From CAZZCP01 sp964653235 (GTDB taxonomy: Bacteria; Bdellovibrionota; Bdellovibrionia; Bdellovibrionales; UBA840): a stretch of DNA of 21,890 nucleotides. How positions within the stretch are numbered: the stretch's first letter is position 1; each line of letters starts with the position of its first letter. Made by a program: the position numbers and the translations under genes. The notes beneath the pieces are model-generated. The model worked only from the letters and a program-made list of their open reading frames with translations, had not been told where the DNA came from and made no database searches. The stretch lies in contig CAZZCP010000041.1 in the NCBI GenBank assembly GCA_964653235.1, positions 1 to 21,890 on the forward strand, in the 5' to 3' direction. Below, one piece after another: positions 6,270 through 13,951 of the stretch.

Positions 6270-8123
6270 TTACTTTCGACCTGAATTTTTTGTCCGAGTA
6301 CCTGAGCTTCTCGGAGTGGAATCTTTCGAATAGCGACTTAAATCATAGTCACAAGCATCTTTGATATTTTGTAATTCACGACTTCCCGCAAGTCCCCTTA
6401 GGCCATCTAAACCAGGCCAGGAGTCTTCTTGAGCAATCAAGCCCATAAAAATTTGCGCTTCTCTAATAGTTAGAGCTGCTCCCAGCTTATTCATAAAGCT
6501 TTCACATTTTGCAAGCTGTTTGATTTTATTAGTTGGCAAACCGCTAATTGCAGATTGTGGAAAGTCCTCTCCCATCGAGCTTTTGCATCGATCGGCAATA
6601 TCGGGGTACCCAAGGTCTTTTGCTACTTTGCGAAAAGCAGCAGAGTCAAGCTCTGGTTTTTCAACAGGTGCAATCGAACGTGTTCTTGCAGCTACCATTT
6701 GGGGCTCGTTCATAACATCTAATGCAGAAGCACAAATATGAGCTTTCATGGGATTTTTCATTTTCTTTAAAAAATATGGATAGGTGGTATCATAAGTTGA
6801 ACCAATAAGACCATCAGTACCATAACCTACGGTATTTGCTCTTGTAGATGTAGTGAGGCATGTATTCGAACTCAATTGATTTTTTAAACGAGTAAAACAA
6901 CCTGAATAACAAGATGACAGATTGAGGTGCACTTTAATACCCATTTTTTCAAAAGGCTTGACTAAATTATCATAGACCATTTCAGGGGTCATACCTCGAT
7001 TCCTATCCAGCCAAATGCGACAATCTTTACTCCCATGATCTATTACAGAAATATTAACAACTGCATCTGTTTCTTCACCGCATTGTTCTTTGAGATCTGC
7101 TAGCTGCTTCAGAACGGGTGAGTTATCAGAGGTAAGAGCTTCTCTTTGGACATCTACAAACTCGACTTGAGCTTCGGGACCCAGCCCAGCTCCCTCAAAC
7201 TGAGCGTGGCCATTTTTGGCAGAAATTTGTCTATATCGATTGAAATTATAGGATTCAACCCTTACCTCTTGATTGTAATTTCCCATCATAAAATCAAATA
7301 TCTCATCTTCAAATGTACAAATGTTATCACTCAATCTTGCTCGTGTTAAGAGATCAGACGTTTCTGTCTTGTTTTCTGCTTTTACTTTTTGCACGGCTGG
7401 AGCGGGCGGAATGATATGAGTACCCGAAGAAAACTCAGAGAGTGCGTGAGCATAATCTGCAACCTCTCGGTAAAAAGAAGCTTCGGATCCAGGTGATACT
7501 TGATTTGTACCCTCTACAAGTACCGCAAAAGCCTTTGTACAGTTTTTGGGAGTGTCTGATGTTGGGGGCGTCACTGGACTAGGAGGAGAAGGTAAAGGTC
7601 TTGGTGGCTCTGTTACTGCTTGAATCGACGGGCTAGGACTTTCCGAAGGCGAGGGTCTTGCCGGAGGTTCTGATTGTGAAGCTACACTGGGCACTGAAGG
7701 TGCTTCTGGATTGGTTGAGACCTCAGGAATAGCGGCTGGAGGATCTGGTGTCGGGGGGGATATAGCTGCTTGAGTAGGTGGTCCGGGCTGATCTAATACC
7801 GCTAAGCTGCTTAAGCGATCTCTAAACTGTCTACAAATCTCTTTATCTCTTTTCTGTCCTGAATCTATACAAACTCTTTGGTAGATTTTAGTAGACTCTT
7901 CTCTGATAATACTAAATTGTGCCAGATTAGGATTGATAGCCTTTGATCTATCGAAGCATCTTTGCGAGATTGAGCTTATCGGTTCTCGATCAATACAGAC
8001 ATTAGAGTAAATACTTCCACACTTAAAACTATTATCTTTGCCATCACAGTTACGACCATAGGTTGGACATAAAAAACGACCATCGCGAGCCCTGACTGTT
8101 CTACGCTGAATCCCTCCCACCAA
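6270..8123 (-). CDS. Clan-CD (caspase/legumain-like) cysteine peptidase, main part of an interrupted gene
   Basis: The 617-codon part downstream of an in-frame TAA (8139-8141). Numbering from a TTG at 8123: residues 1-107 are a Cys-rich N-terminal region (GRNCDGKDNSFKCG, SNVCIDREP, SQRCFD), 112-192 a Pro/Ser-rich linker, and 196-480 a caspase-like domain. The domain opens with AFAVLVEGTN (beta-1), then VVNISVIDHGS with the probable catalytic His363, and VHLNLSSCYSG with the probable catalytic Cys405. His-Gly plus Cys-x-Ser-Gly after hydrophobic strands is the clan-CD dyad pattern. The C-terminus (480-617) is unassigned. AGAGGAA lies 9 nt before the TTG, so re-initiation is possible, but such a product would lack the signal peptide. 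The frame is the same as in 8139-8390, so one nonsense change explains the split. Confidence 0.75.
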   Translation of the reverse strand: MVGGIQRRTVRARDGRFLCPTYGRNCDGKDNSFKCGSIYSNVCIDREPISSISQRCFDRSKAINPNLAQFSIIREESTKIYQRVCIDSGQKRDKEICRQFRDRLSSLAVLDQPGPPTQAAISPPTPDPPAAIPEVSTNPEAPSVPSVASQSEPPARPSPSESPSPSIQAVTEPPRPLPSPPSPVTPPTSDTPKNCTKAFAVLVEGTNQVSPGSEASFYREVADYAHALSEFSSGTHIIPPAPAVQKVKAENKTETSDLLTRARLSDNICTFEDEIFDFMMGNYNQEVRVESYNFNRYRQISAKNGHAQFEGAGLGPEAQVEFVDVQREALTSDNSPVLKQLADLKEQCGEETDAVVNISVIDHGSKDCRIWLDRNRGMTPEMVYDNLVKPFEKMGIKVHLNLSSCYSGCFTRLKNQLSSNTCLTTSTRANTVGYGTDGLIGSTYDTTYPYFLKKMKNPMKAHICASALDVMNEPQMVAARTRSIAPVEKPELDSAAFRKVAKDLGYPDIADRCKSSMGEDFPQSAISGLPTNKIKQLAKCESFMNKLGAALTIREAQIFMGLIAQEDSWPGLDGLRGLAGSRELQNIKDACDYDLSRYSKDSTPRSSGTRTKNSGRK

Positions 8124-8138
8124 ACAAAAAGGTTCCTC

Positions 8139-8390
8139 TTAGGCATAAGCGGTATTCATAAACAAAAGAAAGAATGAAGGTTGCTCGATTTGAACGAGAG
8201 GAATTGCTCGATGTCGCACTTCTAATTGTACTACCGCTTGTTTAATCTGATTAAGATACGTTCTTCGATTTTTTTTACTTAATTTCAGAAACTCTTGCTT
8301 AGTCTTAAAACTTAGTTTTGCCTCGGCTTTTGCTGCAATCAATAACTGCAAAGATAAAAAAATTATAAGTATCGATAAAAAATGAAACAT
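8139..8390 (-). CDS. Signal-peptide-bearing first part of the interrupted peptidase gene
   Basis: The 83 codons hold a hydrophobic export signal (MFHFLSILIIFLSLQLLIAAKAEA) and a helical stretch KTKQEFLKLSKKNRRTYLNQIK, then stop at TAA after NTAYA. The next codons in the same frame (EEPFCLVGGIQRR) continue without break into the peptidase, so this is most likely its true N-terminus. I choose the ATG at 8390 over the one at 8408: AAGAGGTG lies 6 nt before 8390, whereas nothing resembling a ribosome-binding site precedes 8408. Together with 6270-8123 it would encode about 707 aa. A stand-alone 83-aa exported protein is the alternative reading. Confidence 0.65.
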   Translation of the reverse strand: MFHFLSILIIFLSLQLLIAAKAEAKLSFKTKQEFLKLSKKNRRTYLNQIKQAVVQLEVRHRAIPLVQIEQPSFFLLFMNTAYA

Positions 8391-8774
8391 TATACACCTC
8401 TTTTTCATTGTATCGATACTCGCTATGCCTAACCATCCAGATGGAGCTATGTATTAACCTTAGACTAGTCTAGATTGATACTTTAAACCTAATCTTTTGC
8501 AATGATTAATGAAGCGGAAGATATGATTCAAACCCAAAAGTAAATTAAAATATTTACAGCTTTTAGATGAATCTACTTAGTGGAGTGATTCTTCAATTTC
8601 TAATTTATTAAACGATAAAACTTTTCAATTTAGATATCGAAACAAATCTGGCCTGAAATCTCTTATTTTTAGTAGTAGCTCCCGGACATGAAACGAATAC
8701 CGGACTCTCTATTCATTTAGCTTCTTTCTTATACTGGCACTTGTCTTGAAATAGCAAAAAGAAACGGAGGTTTT
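8391..8774. other. Divergent intergenic region between the peptidase and the pilus operon
   Basis: About 380 bp without a convincing gene; A+T-rich. It holds the ribosome-binding site of the peptidase (8395-8400), TATCGATA at 8411-8418, a perfect 12-bp palindrome TAGACTAGTCTA at 8461-8472, two CCGGAC direct repeats 18 bp apart (8682-8687 and 8700-8705), and candidate pilin promoters near 8730-8750. It must contain start sites for both divergent units. Confidence 0.6.
8730..8750 (+). promoter_or_regulatory. Candidate promoter of the Flp pilin operon (sigma-54-like or sigma-70 -10)
   Basis: CTGGCACTTGTCTTGAA (8734-8750) has a perfect TGGCAC -24 element and the correct 10-bp GG to -12 spacing, but -12 reads TTGA rather than TTGC. 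An overlapping TATACT (8730-8735) could instead be a sigma-70 -10 box, though no -35 is evident. A sigma-54 start would fall near 8760, leaving a short leader with CGGAGG (8765-8770). Confidence 0.35.
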
Positions 8775-9011
8775 ATGAAAACACAAAAAGGACAAGCTCT
8801 AACTGAATATTTGATTTTAGTGGCAATTCTAGCCGTTGGCGCTTTGGGTATCACTCGAATCTTGGGCCAAACTTTAAACAAACAACTCACAAATGTGACT
8901 TACGCAATACAAGGCCAAGATCAACAAGTCAGTGCCAAAATCAAAATCGAACAAAGTCTACACAATAAAAAAGACCTCAGTAATTTTTTTGATAATGCAG
9001 CATCTCAGTAA
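8775..9011 (+). CDS. flp: Flp-type (type IVb) pilin
   Basis: Major structural subunit candidate of a Tad/Flp pilus. The 78-aa precursor has a very short leader MKTQKG followed by QALTEY and a hydrophobic helix (LILVAILAVGALGITRILG). That is the G-x4-E-Y prepilin-peptidase site of Flp pilins, with Glu at mature position 5 and Tyr at 6. After the helix the mature protein has a short hydrophilic tail rich in Gln/Asn/Lys. The ATG is preceded by CGGAGG at 4 nt spacing. It is first in a plus-strand operon of pilin-like and assembly genes. Processing needs a prepilin peptidase that is not in the window. Confidence 0.88.
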   Translation: MKTQKGQALTEYLILVAILAVGALGITRILGQTLNKQLTNVTYAIQGQDQQVSAKIKIEQSLHNKKDLSNFFDNAASQ

Positions 9012-9357
9012 CCGCAAAGGCCAAGCCATGATCGAAAGCCTTTTTGCTCTTCCACTAGTTGTTGCTGTGTGTATCTCTTTTTTGAGTCTTCTCATCTGTC
9101 TGTACTTACAATTGATTGCAGATTGGTTGTTTTATGAAAAGTATCTCTTATGCTATGCCGAACAAAATGCTGAGAGGACTTGCCGCCTGCATTTGCAAAA
9201 ATCTCTTCAGCAACTGCATCCTAAGATTGAGATTCTAAAACTCAAAGTAAAACTAAAAAAAGCAACAAGAAAAAGTCTTCGCTATGAGGGCCAATGGAAA
9301 CTAAAATTCTATTTTTATTCTTGGAAGGGAGAGGACAGTGTCTATATTCCAAGATGA
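8995..9357 (+). CDS. TadE-like minor pilin
   Basis: Predicted pseudopilin of the Tad system, 120 aa. I start at the ATG at 8995, overlapping the pilin gene by 17 bp, because it gives the leader MQHLSNRKG followed by QAMIESLFALPLVVAVCISF, a class III leader with Glu at mature position 5. Earlier ATGs (8932) would only add residues that overlap the pilin gene further. The hydrophobic helix runs to about residue 42, followed by a Lys-rich, predicted alpha/beta C-terminal part with two cysteines (LLCYAEQNAERTCRL). No clear Shine-Dalgarno; coupling with the pilin gene is likely. It overlaps the next gene by 20 bp. Confidence 0.75.
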   Translation: MQHLSNRKGQAMIESLFALPLVVAVCISFLSLLICLYLQLIADWLFYEKYLLCYAEQNAERTCRLHLQKSLQQLHPKIEILKLKVKLKKATRKSLRYEGQWKLKFYFYSWKGEDSVYIPR

Positions 9358-9946
9358 AAACGGATTCTTATTGATCTGGACACTTCCCTTATTCTTATCA
9401 CTCGCTTTGCTCATTCACTCCTTATTTCCTATTTTAGATGGAATCTTGCAAAGTCAGTCATTGGCTCATGATTGTCGAAACACCAGTCTCGAGATGCAAA
9501 GGCAATTGGCTCAAGGTGCAGAGTCACTGATCGCACTCAACCCGAAGGCGAAGGCATTGCGCAAAAAAAGAAAAAAAACCAAAGCACTATTGCAAGCCGC
9601 TAAAGCAAACCCAAAGGCCTATGCTGCTGCAAAAGCAATGGATCTTGCGGTACAAATGCAGCAAGTGCAGCTTCGAATCAAACAGCAAAAAATCATTCAA
9701 GATGCAAAAAGAAAAGCCGGCTTAGCCTTTCAAATGAAAGCAGCAGTGAGACCTTATATACCTTTTGCTTTTGTTGCTCTTCCTCCACAATCATTGAGCC
9801 CCAGTTATCAGCCTGAGCTTTTCTTTGAGGAAAAACAAAAAATACGAATCGAATATCGGTGGGGAAAGCGCAAAGAGTTTTGCGGTGCAAGCCTAAGAAA
9901 GGTGGGAAGAAAGTGGAAAAGCATTCTCAAAGTGGACAGGTCTTAA
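9338..9946 (+). CDS. Membrane-anchored Tad-locus protein (pseudopilin-like)
   Basis: A 202-aa protein starting at GTG (9338) with GGGAG 6 nt upstream; it overlaps the TadE-like gene by 20 bp. The N-terminus MSIFQDENGFLLIWTLPLFLSLALLIHSLF resembles a minor-pilin leader (a Gly just before the hydrophobic helix) but lacks the Glu at +5, so it could be an uncleaved membrane anchor. Residues 80-130 are strongly Lys/Ala/Gln-rich helix (KAKALRKKRKKTKALLQAAKA), probably a coiled coil. The C-terminus is basic. It occupies the place where TadF/TadG-type genes are often found, but homology cannot be shown from sequence alone. Confidence 0.7.
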   Translation: MSIFQDENGFLLIWTLPLFLSLALLIHSLFPILDGILQSQSLAHDCRNTSLEMQRQLAQGAESLIALNPKAKALRKKRKKTKALLQAAKANPKAYAAAKAMDLAVQMQQVQLRIKQQKIIQDAKRKAGLAFQMKAAVRPYIPFAFVALPPQSLSPSYQPELFFEEKQKIRIEYRWGKRKEFCGASLRKVGRKWKSILKVDRS

Positions 9947-10062
9947 CCGAATTAGCGATTCTATTGATTGCTCTTATTCTGGCCTTCTCTATTTTTCGGC
10001 AAAGAGACTGGGACTTTAAACAGAACCCTAAATGGCAACGCTTTGAAGAGATTCGGCGATGA
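9913..10062 (+). CDS. Very small pilin-like protein
   Basis: A 49-aa protein. I choose GTG 9913, which has AGGTGG 7 nt upstream and yields VEKHSQSG followed by QVLTELAILLIALILAFSIF. That is another class III prepilin-type leader with Glu at mature position 5 and one hydrophobic helix. A longer reading from ATG 9859 adds a basic stretch entirely inside the previous gene and has no ribosome-binding site. After the helix only about 20 charged residues remain. It overlaps the upstream gene by 34 bp and the downstream ATG by 4 bp (ATGA). Likely a minor pilin or priming subunit. Confidence 0.65.
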   Translation: MEKHSQSGQVLTELAILLIALILAFSIFRQRDWDFKQNPKWQRFEEIRR

Positions 10063-10514
10063 AAAAACTCAATTTAAAAATATTTGCTGGTATCCTTGGT
10101 CTATTGTTCTTAGCTCTATGGCAAAATAGAAAAATTTCAGGGCAAACACTCAAAACTCAAGAAGAAGCCCCCTCTGTCGATACCTATATCCCAGCTGGTT
10201 TTGTCTTAATACCCATTGAGATTGAAAATGTTGAGAGCTTAGATTCTATCTTGGGCTCTCAGGGAGTTGTCGATCTGTTTTTGCCCCAATCTGCTTTTGG
10301 ACAAAAAGCAAAATGGGTAGCCCGAAGAATAAAAATTCTACGTGCTCCCCTCAATCCACAAAGATTTGCTGTTTTAGCCAAAGAGTCTCAGGCTGAAGAA
10401 ATTTTAAAAGCCCAGGGCCCCTTCTATGTTAGCGTGCAAAATCCAGAACAACGTGGCACAAAAGTGAGAAAAAATAAGCCTAAATCAAGACTCATTTTGG
10501 AGAACTTGGAATGA
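10059..10514 (+). CDS. CpaB/RcpC-like pilus assembly protein (tentative)
   Basis: A 151-aa protein with an N-terminal membrane anchor or signal (KIFAGILGLLFLALW) and a soluble extracytoplasmic domain. YIPAGFVLIPIEIENVESLDSILGSQGVVDLFLP followed by a VARRIKILRAPLNP segment resembles the SAF-type domain of CpaB/RcpC, which stabilises the secretin in Tad systems; the match is by pattern only and the protein is shorter than typical CpaB (250-300 aa). Its ATG overlaps the upstream stop as ATGA, and its own stop overlaps the next ATG the same way, so translation is coupled on both sides. A secretin gene is found in the same locus at 16025. Confidence 0.55.
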   Translation: MKKLNLKIFAGILGLLFLALWQNRKISGQTLKTQEEAPSVDTYIPAGFVLIPIEIENVESLDSILGSQGVVDLFLPQSAFGQKAKWVARRIKILRAPLNPQRFAVLAKESQAEEILKAQGPFYVSVQNPEQRGTKVRKNKPKSRLILENLE

Positions 10515-11527
10515 AATACATTGTTTTTTTCTTAGCATTTAGTCAGAGCCTCTCTGCCAATATTCATATTTTTCACGGTGTTCAAAAAAGCAAGTCAAGC
10601 AAAGCGCTTTCTTCATTGAGCTACTCTCAATGGTCACGGCAACAAAGCCTGCAAAGCACTTATCCTGATCAATTCAATCGTTTCTTTCAAAAAGCACAAA
10701 GCGAGTATTTACTCGGGAGCTTAAATGAGTCTGAAAGATTTTTTCAGAAAGTGGTCGACCTTAGTTATTTGCATTCCTGGAATGAAAATCAAAGAAAAGC
10801 GATCGTGTATTCCTATTTGCGACTCGCACAGATGAAAAATCAAAACCGGCATAAGTGGGTGCAAGCTGCCGTTGATTTTGACTCTAGTGCTGAGGTTCAA
10901 CATAGCTACTTTCCTCCAGAAATTCAAAAACTCTACTGGCGATTCAAACACCAGGTCGAGACCAATAGAATTCCATGGAATCCTCTAAATTCCTATCCAC
11001 ATGCCTTATGGGCTTTTGTAAATGGTAAGAGTTTTGACCTGCAAGAGAAAGAGCTTATTTTGCTGCCTGCAGATTCTTTACGAATCGAAATCTTTTTTGA
11101 TCAAAAAGAGCCTTTGGTTTTTGTTGGCAAAACCACTGAGTTTTTACAGTCTCCCCCAACAAGTAAGAATCTTCTGCAAGGTGACTGCAAGTCTTTGCGT
11201 TGGCTCGCGAGTGCACCAAAAGTTCAAACACGGATTTTCATGGATGGCTGTGAGAAATTGTGGACGGGACAAAATTGGAAATCGAATCCTTCATTGAATC
11301 AGCAATTGCACCTCAATGTCTCCAATAGCATTGAAACAAAACTGCAAGATGAGTCTTTTTTAGGTTTAAGCTCTAGACAATGGCTCTATGTGGGTATTGG
11401 TGCTGCAGTAGTCACGGGTATTGTTCTCATCGTTAGAGCCAATCAAAAAAAAGATTCTGCCACAAATACTTCGGTTGAAAGTCCGCCAGATACAACTCGC
11501 TCTAGTTCAGTGGTGATTCAAAATTAA
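10511..11527 (+). CDS. Exported protein with C-terminal membrane anchor, pilus-locus accessory
   Basis: A 338-aa protein with signal peptide (MKYIVFFLAFSQSLSA, cleaved near 16). Residues about 50-120 are helical and TPR-like (QFNRFFQKAQSEYLLGSLNESERFFQKVV), followed by a predicted beta domain with one or two Cys pairs. A transmembrane helix at about 291-309 (WLYVGIGAAVVTGIVLIVRA) precedes a Ser/Thr-rich tail. The arrangement (periplasmic domain, TM near the C-terminus, short cytoplasmic tail) suits an assembly or scaffold role, but no family is recognised. It is the last gene of the first pilus operon; its stop codon overlaps that of the convergent Gly-rich gene in a shared TTAA (11524-11527), with no terminator between them. 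Confidence 0.72.
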   Translation: MKYIVFFLAFSQSLSANIHIFHGVQKSKSSKALSSLSYSQWSRQQSLQSTYPDQFNRFFQKAQSEYLLGSLNESERFFQKVVDLSYLHSWNENQRKAIVYSYLRLAQMKNQNRHKWVQAAVDFDSSAEVQHSYFPPEIQKLYWRFKHQVETNRIPWNPLNSYPHALWAFVNGKSFDLQEKELILLPADSLRIEIFFDQKEPLVFVGKTTEFLQSPPTSKNLLQGDCKSLRWLASAPKVQTRIFMDGCEKLWTGQNWKSNPSLNQQLHLNVSNSIETKLQDESFLGLSSRQWLYVGIGAAVVTGIVLIVRANQKKDSATNTSVESPPDTTRSSSVVIQN

Positions 11528-13740
11528 CGGCCCGTTGCTCCTGGGGTAAAGCTTGTACCTGGCCCGCCGGTAAAAACGCCTGGGCTGCCTGTTCCTACTG
11601 GAGTTGTCGATATTCCACCACTTGCATTAAAGAATCCGCCGCCAGTAATGCCCAATGAGCCGCCGGATTGAATCGCAAAAACTTGTTGATAGAGCTGCTG
11701 AATTTGCATTGTAAGATTGCTCAAGGTTCTTTGTCTTGCCACTTGTTCTTGTTGAAATTGAGCCCAAAGAGCTTGTTGCTGTTGTTGAAGTTGCTGCTGA
11801 AATTGTATCCAAGAACTGTTGTTAAAGCCGCCTGTAAAGCCAGCTCCTACACCACTAAAGCCGCCGCCAAAGTTGAGTCCAGCTCCACCAAAACCTGCTC
11901 CAACTCCACCTGAGATGGGATAACCAAAAGTCGCACCAAGACCACCAGCAAAGGGTGTGCCCAATGCTCCAAAAGTACCAAAGCCGCCAGCAAAAGGCTG
12001 ACCAAATCCGGCTACCGGCGGAAGACCAAAGCCGCCGAAACCTCCAGCTATACCTCCGGTAAAGCCAGCGTTGAAACCACCTGCAAATCCCCCAGCAATT
12101 CCACCTGTTATGGCCGCTCCAAACCCACCGGCAAAAGGAGCGCCAAAGCCGCCGGCAAAACCACCCGGAAAGCCGCCGCCCATAATTGGAGGAGTAAAAC
12201 CGCCGGTAAAACCACCGGCTATACCACCGACATAGCCACCGCCAAAACCAGGAAAGCCAATCATACCGGGGTATGAGCCGTAAAAACCGCCACCGCCAAA
12301 GGGATTAAAACCAGGGTTGAATATACCGCCGCCAAAAGGGCTAATAGCATAAGGATTTTGACCAAAAGGATAACCAAAAGCTCCACCCTGACCCAATAGA
12401 CCATTCATTCCAAAAGGACCAAATGCTCCTTGCGGACCACCCGGAAAGCCGCCGCCAATGGTCGTTGCACAGCCAAAAGCACCTTGGCCACCACCACTGC
12501 CAATAGCTTGACCTATTCCGCCCATTATATATGGATAAGCTGCAGCGATATAGCTAGGAGCATTAGGAGTGTCAAAACCAAGGTCAACCCGAGCACTGAT
12601 TGCATCTTTACCTAAATTGTAAGCTCCAAGACCGGCCAGGGATCCGCCCAAAATCGGCAAGCCATAACCCAAAACTTTCTCCCAAGTCGAGCGATCATCA
12701 TATTCAAAACCACCGCCGCCGCCAGAGAAATAACAGTCTAAACAAAAACCACCATCAGTTTCGGCATCTTCATACAAATAAGCGAGCTCTTCTTCGAGTT
12801 CATCAAGTTCATCTTCGTAGCCTTCAATTTCAGCTTCAAGTCGTATTACATCTTGAAAGTTGTCGATTCCATCTTGGCAGTACTCTTGTTTGTCATCAGC
12901 ACGTCGAATACTGCCGAGGTCTTTAATAAAAGTTCTATTTTTGCAGATCTCCGCAAATCCCACATTGCACATCGAAATAAATTTCGATGAGTCGCCGGCT
13001 GGTACCGTGGGAAAGGCTCCAATATCATATTCGGAAAGGTCTTTGATTCTTTGCGCATCTGCTTGCGAAAATTCAGCTGCATCAGGGATCGGTGTACGAC
13101 TATTTATGAAATCTACACGAGCTTTTTTGTGAGCCTCAACTCTTTCGCAATAGGTTTTTAAATCGGCACCAATAGCACCATAGTTAAAAAATTTTTGTCC
13201 ATTGGCAAAAGTACAAAAGCTTAGAAATTTTTTAAGATCAATAGTAGAAATTTGATCGCGAAGCTCTTTGCCTCCATCGCCTCCTGGGCTAAGAGTTTCT
13301 CGAAAAATGGTACTCAAAGCACGAGCTTTACTGGTAAAGTCATTCATTTTATCTTGCTCGATGACATCATTACAACTTCTCTCTTCACCTTCACCTGCAA
13401 GTGCATTACCATTAGCCTTCAGATGATCAATCACCGCATCGGCCCATTCTGGTTTAAGAATGGCTCGAATGTCTCTTTCCATTCTTCGCGGAGAGGATGC
13501 ATTTCTCATTCGCTTTAATTCTTTTTCAGCATCACGAATTCCGCGCTGAACATCTTTCATATCTGCGCGGTAGCCGCGAGCTTCTCTTGCATCACGGCCC
13601 GACAGGCGAGCTCCGCCGCCTTGAGGATACGGACATTGTTGCAGTCCACCCCACATTCCAGTGCCCCAAAAATTCGCATGTGTCTCTGTGATGGGTAAAA
13701 GGGCCATTACCAAAGCAATGATCATTAACTTGCACTTCAT
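11524..13740 (-). CDS. Secreted Gly/Phe-rich low-complexity surface protein
   Basis: A 738-aa exported protein. ATG 13740 is preferred over an upstream GTG (13782): it has GGAGAG 5 nt before it and gives a signal peptide (MKCKLMIIALVMALLPITETHA). Mature regions: WGGLQQCPYPQGGG; a helical domain to about 285 with several Cys; an acidic coiled coil (about 296-325); a CLDC pair; a hydrophobic segment (356-378); then about 230 residues of G/F-rich repeats (GGFAGGF, GGIAGGF, GAPFAGGF) at about 405-640. After that come a Gln-rich coiled coil (643-690) and a Gly/Ser/Thr tail. No enzyme domain is seen. The composition suggests a fibre, matrix or adhesin. It is encoded against the pilus genes and inside their locus. 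I associate similar Gly-rich proteins with Bdellovibrio from memory, unverified. Confidence 0.85.
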   Translation of the reverse strand: MKCKLMIIALVMALLPITETHANFWGTGMWGGLQQCPYPQGGGARLSGRDAREARGYRADMKDVQRGIRDAEKELKRMRNASSPRRMERDIRAILKPEWADAVIDHLKANGNALAGEGEERSCNDVIEQDKMNDFTSKARALSTIFRETLSPGGDGGKELRDQISTIDLKKFLSFCTFANGQKFFNYGAIGADLKTYCERVEAHKKARVDFINSRTPIPDAAEFSQADAQRIKDLSEYDIGAFPTVPAGDSSKFISMCNVGFAEICKNRTFIKDLGSIRRADDKQEYCQDGIDNFQDVIRLEAEIEGYEDELDELEEELAYLYEDAETDGGFCLDCYFSGGGGGFEYDDRSTWEKVLGYGLPILGGSLAGLGAYNLGKDAISARVDLGFDTPNAPSYIAAAYPYIMGGIGQAIGSGGGQGAFGCATTIGGGFPGGPQGAFGPFGMNGLLGQGGAFGYPFGQNPYAISPFGGGIFNPGFNPFGGGGFYGSYPGMIGFPGFGGGYVGGIAGGFTGGFTPPIMGGGFPGGFAGGFGAPFAGGFGAAITGGIAGGFAGGFNAGFTGGIAGGFGGFGLPPVAGFGQPFAGGFGTFGALGTPFAGGLGATFGYPISGGVGAGFGGAGLNFGGGFSGVGAGFTGGFNNSSWIQFQQQLQQQQQALWAQFQQEQVARQRTLSNLTMQIQQLYQQVFAIQSGGSLGITGGGFFNASGGISTTPVGTGSPGVFTGGPGTSFTPGATGR

Positions 13741-13907
13741 GCGCACTCTCCAAAGATTCAGGTTCATTTTTTTTATCGACACTTCTAAAGCTCATCTTGA
13801 GTCTCACAGACGAAGGTCGAGAGCCCTGCTTACTCTATATATAGTATGCAATAATTTTTGTGCAGATGCGAAGAAGTCTTTTGGCTCTATGCTTTTGTCG
13901 AAAGCAT

Positions 13908-13945
13908 TTACAGGACAAAAGAAGAGGGCCTCTATGAAAGGCCCT
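13908..13945 (-). terminator. Intrinsic terminator of the 192-aa secreted-protein gene
   Basis: On the minus strand AGGGCCT (13945-13939), a 7-nt loop and AGGCCCT (13931-13925) form a perfect 7-bp GC-rich stem followed by CTTCTTTTG. It lies 6 bp beyond the stop codon at 13952, separating this gene from the Gly-rich gene downstream, which therefore needs its own promoter in 13741-13907. An A+T-rich stretch TATATATAGT near 13850 is a possible -10 region, without a clear -35. Confidence 0.75.
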
Positions 13946-13951
13946 AGCAAT

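Noticed and set aside
8391..8408. ATG at 8408 as start of the interrupted peptidase
   Set aside because: No ribosome-binding site precedes it, while AAGAGGTG is ideally placed for the ATG at 8390.
12430..13132. Plus-strand open frames opposite the Gly-rich gene
   Set aside because: They are antisense to a clearly coding frame; the Thr/Ala/Lys- and His-rich translations are by-products of Gly-rich codons, with no start signals.
13741..13782. Upstream GTG start for the Gly-rich protein
   Set aside because: It puts a 14-residue hydrophilic stretch before the signal peptide, whereas ATG 13740 has GGAGAG correctly spaced.
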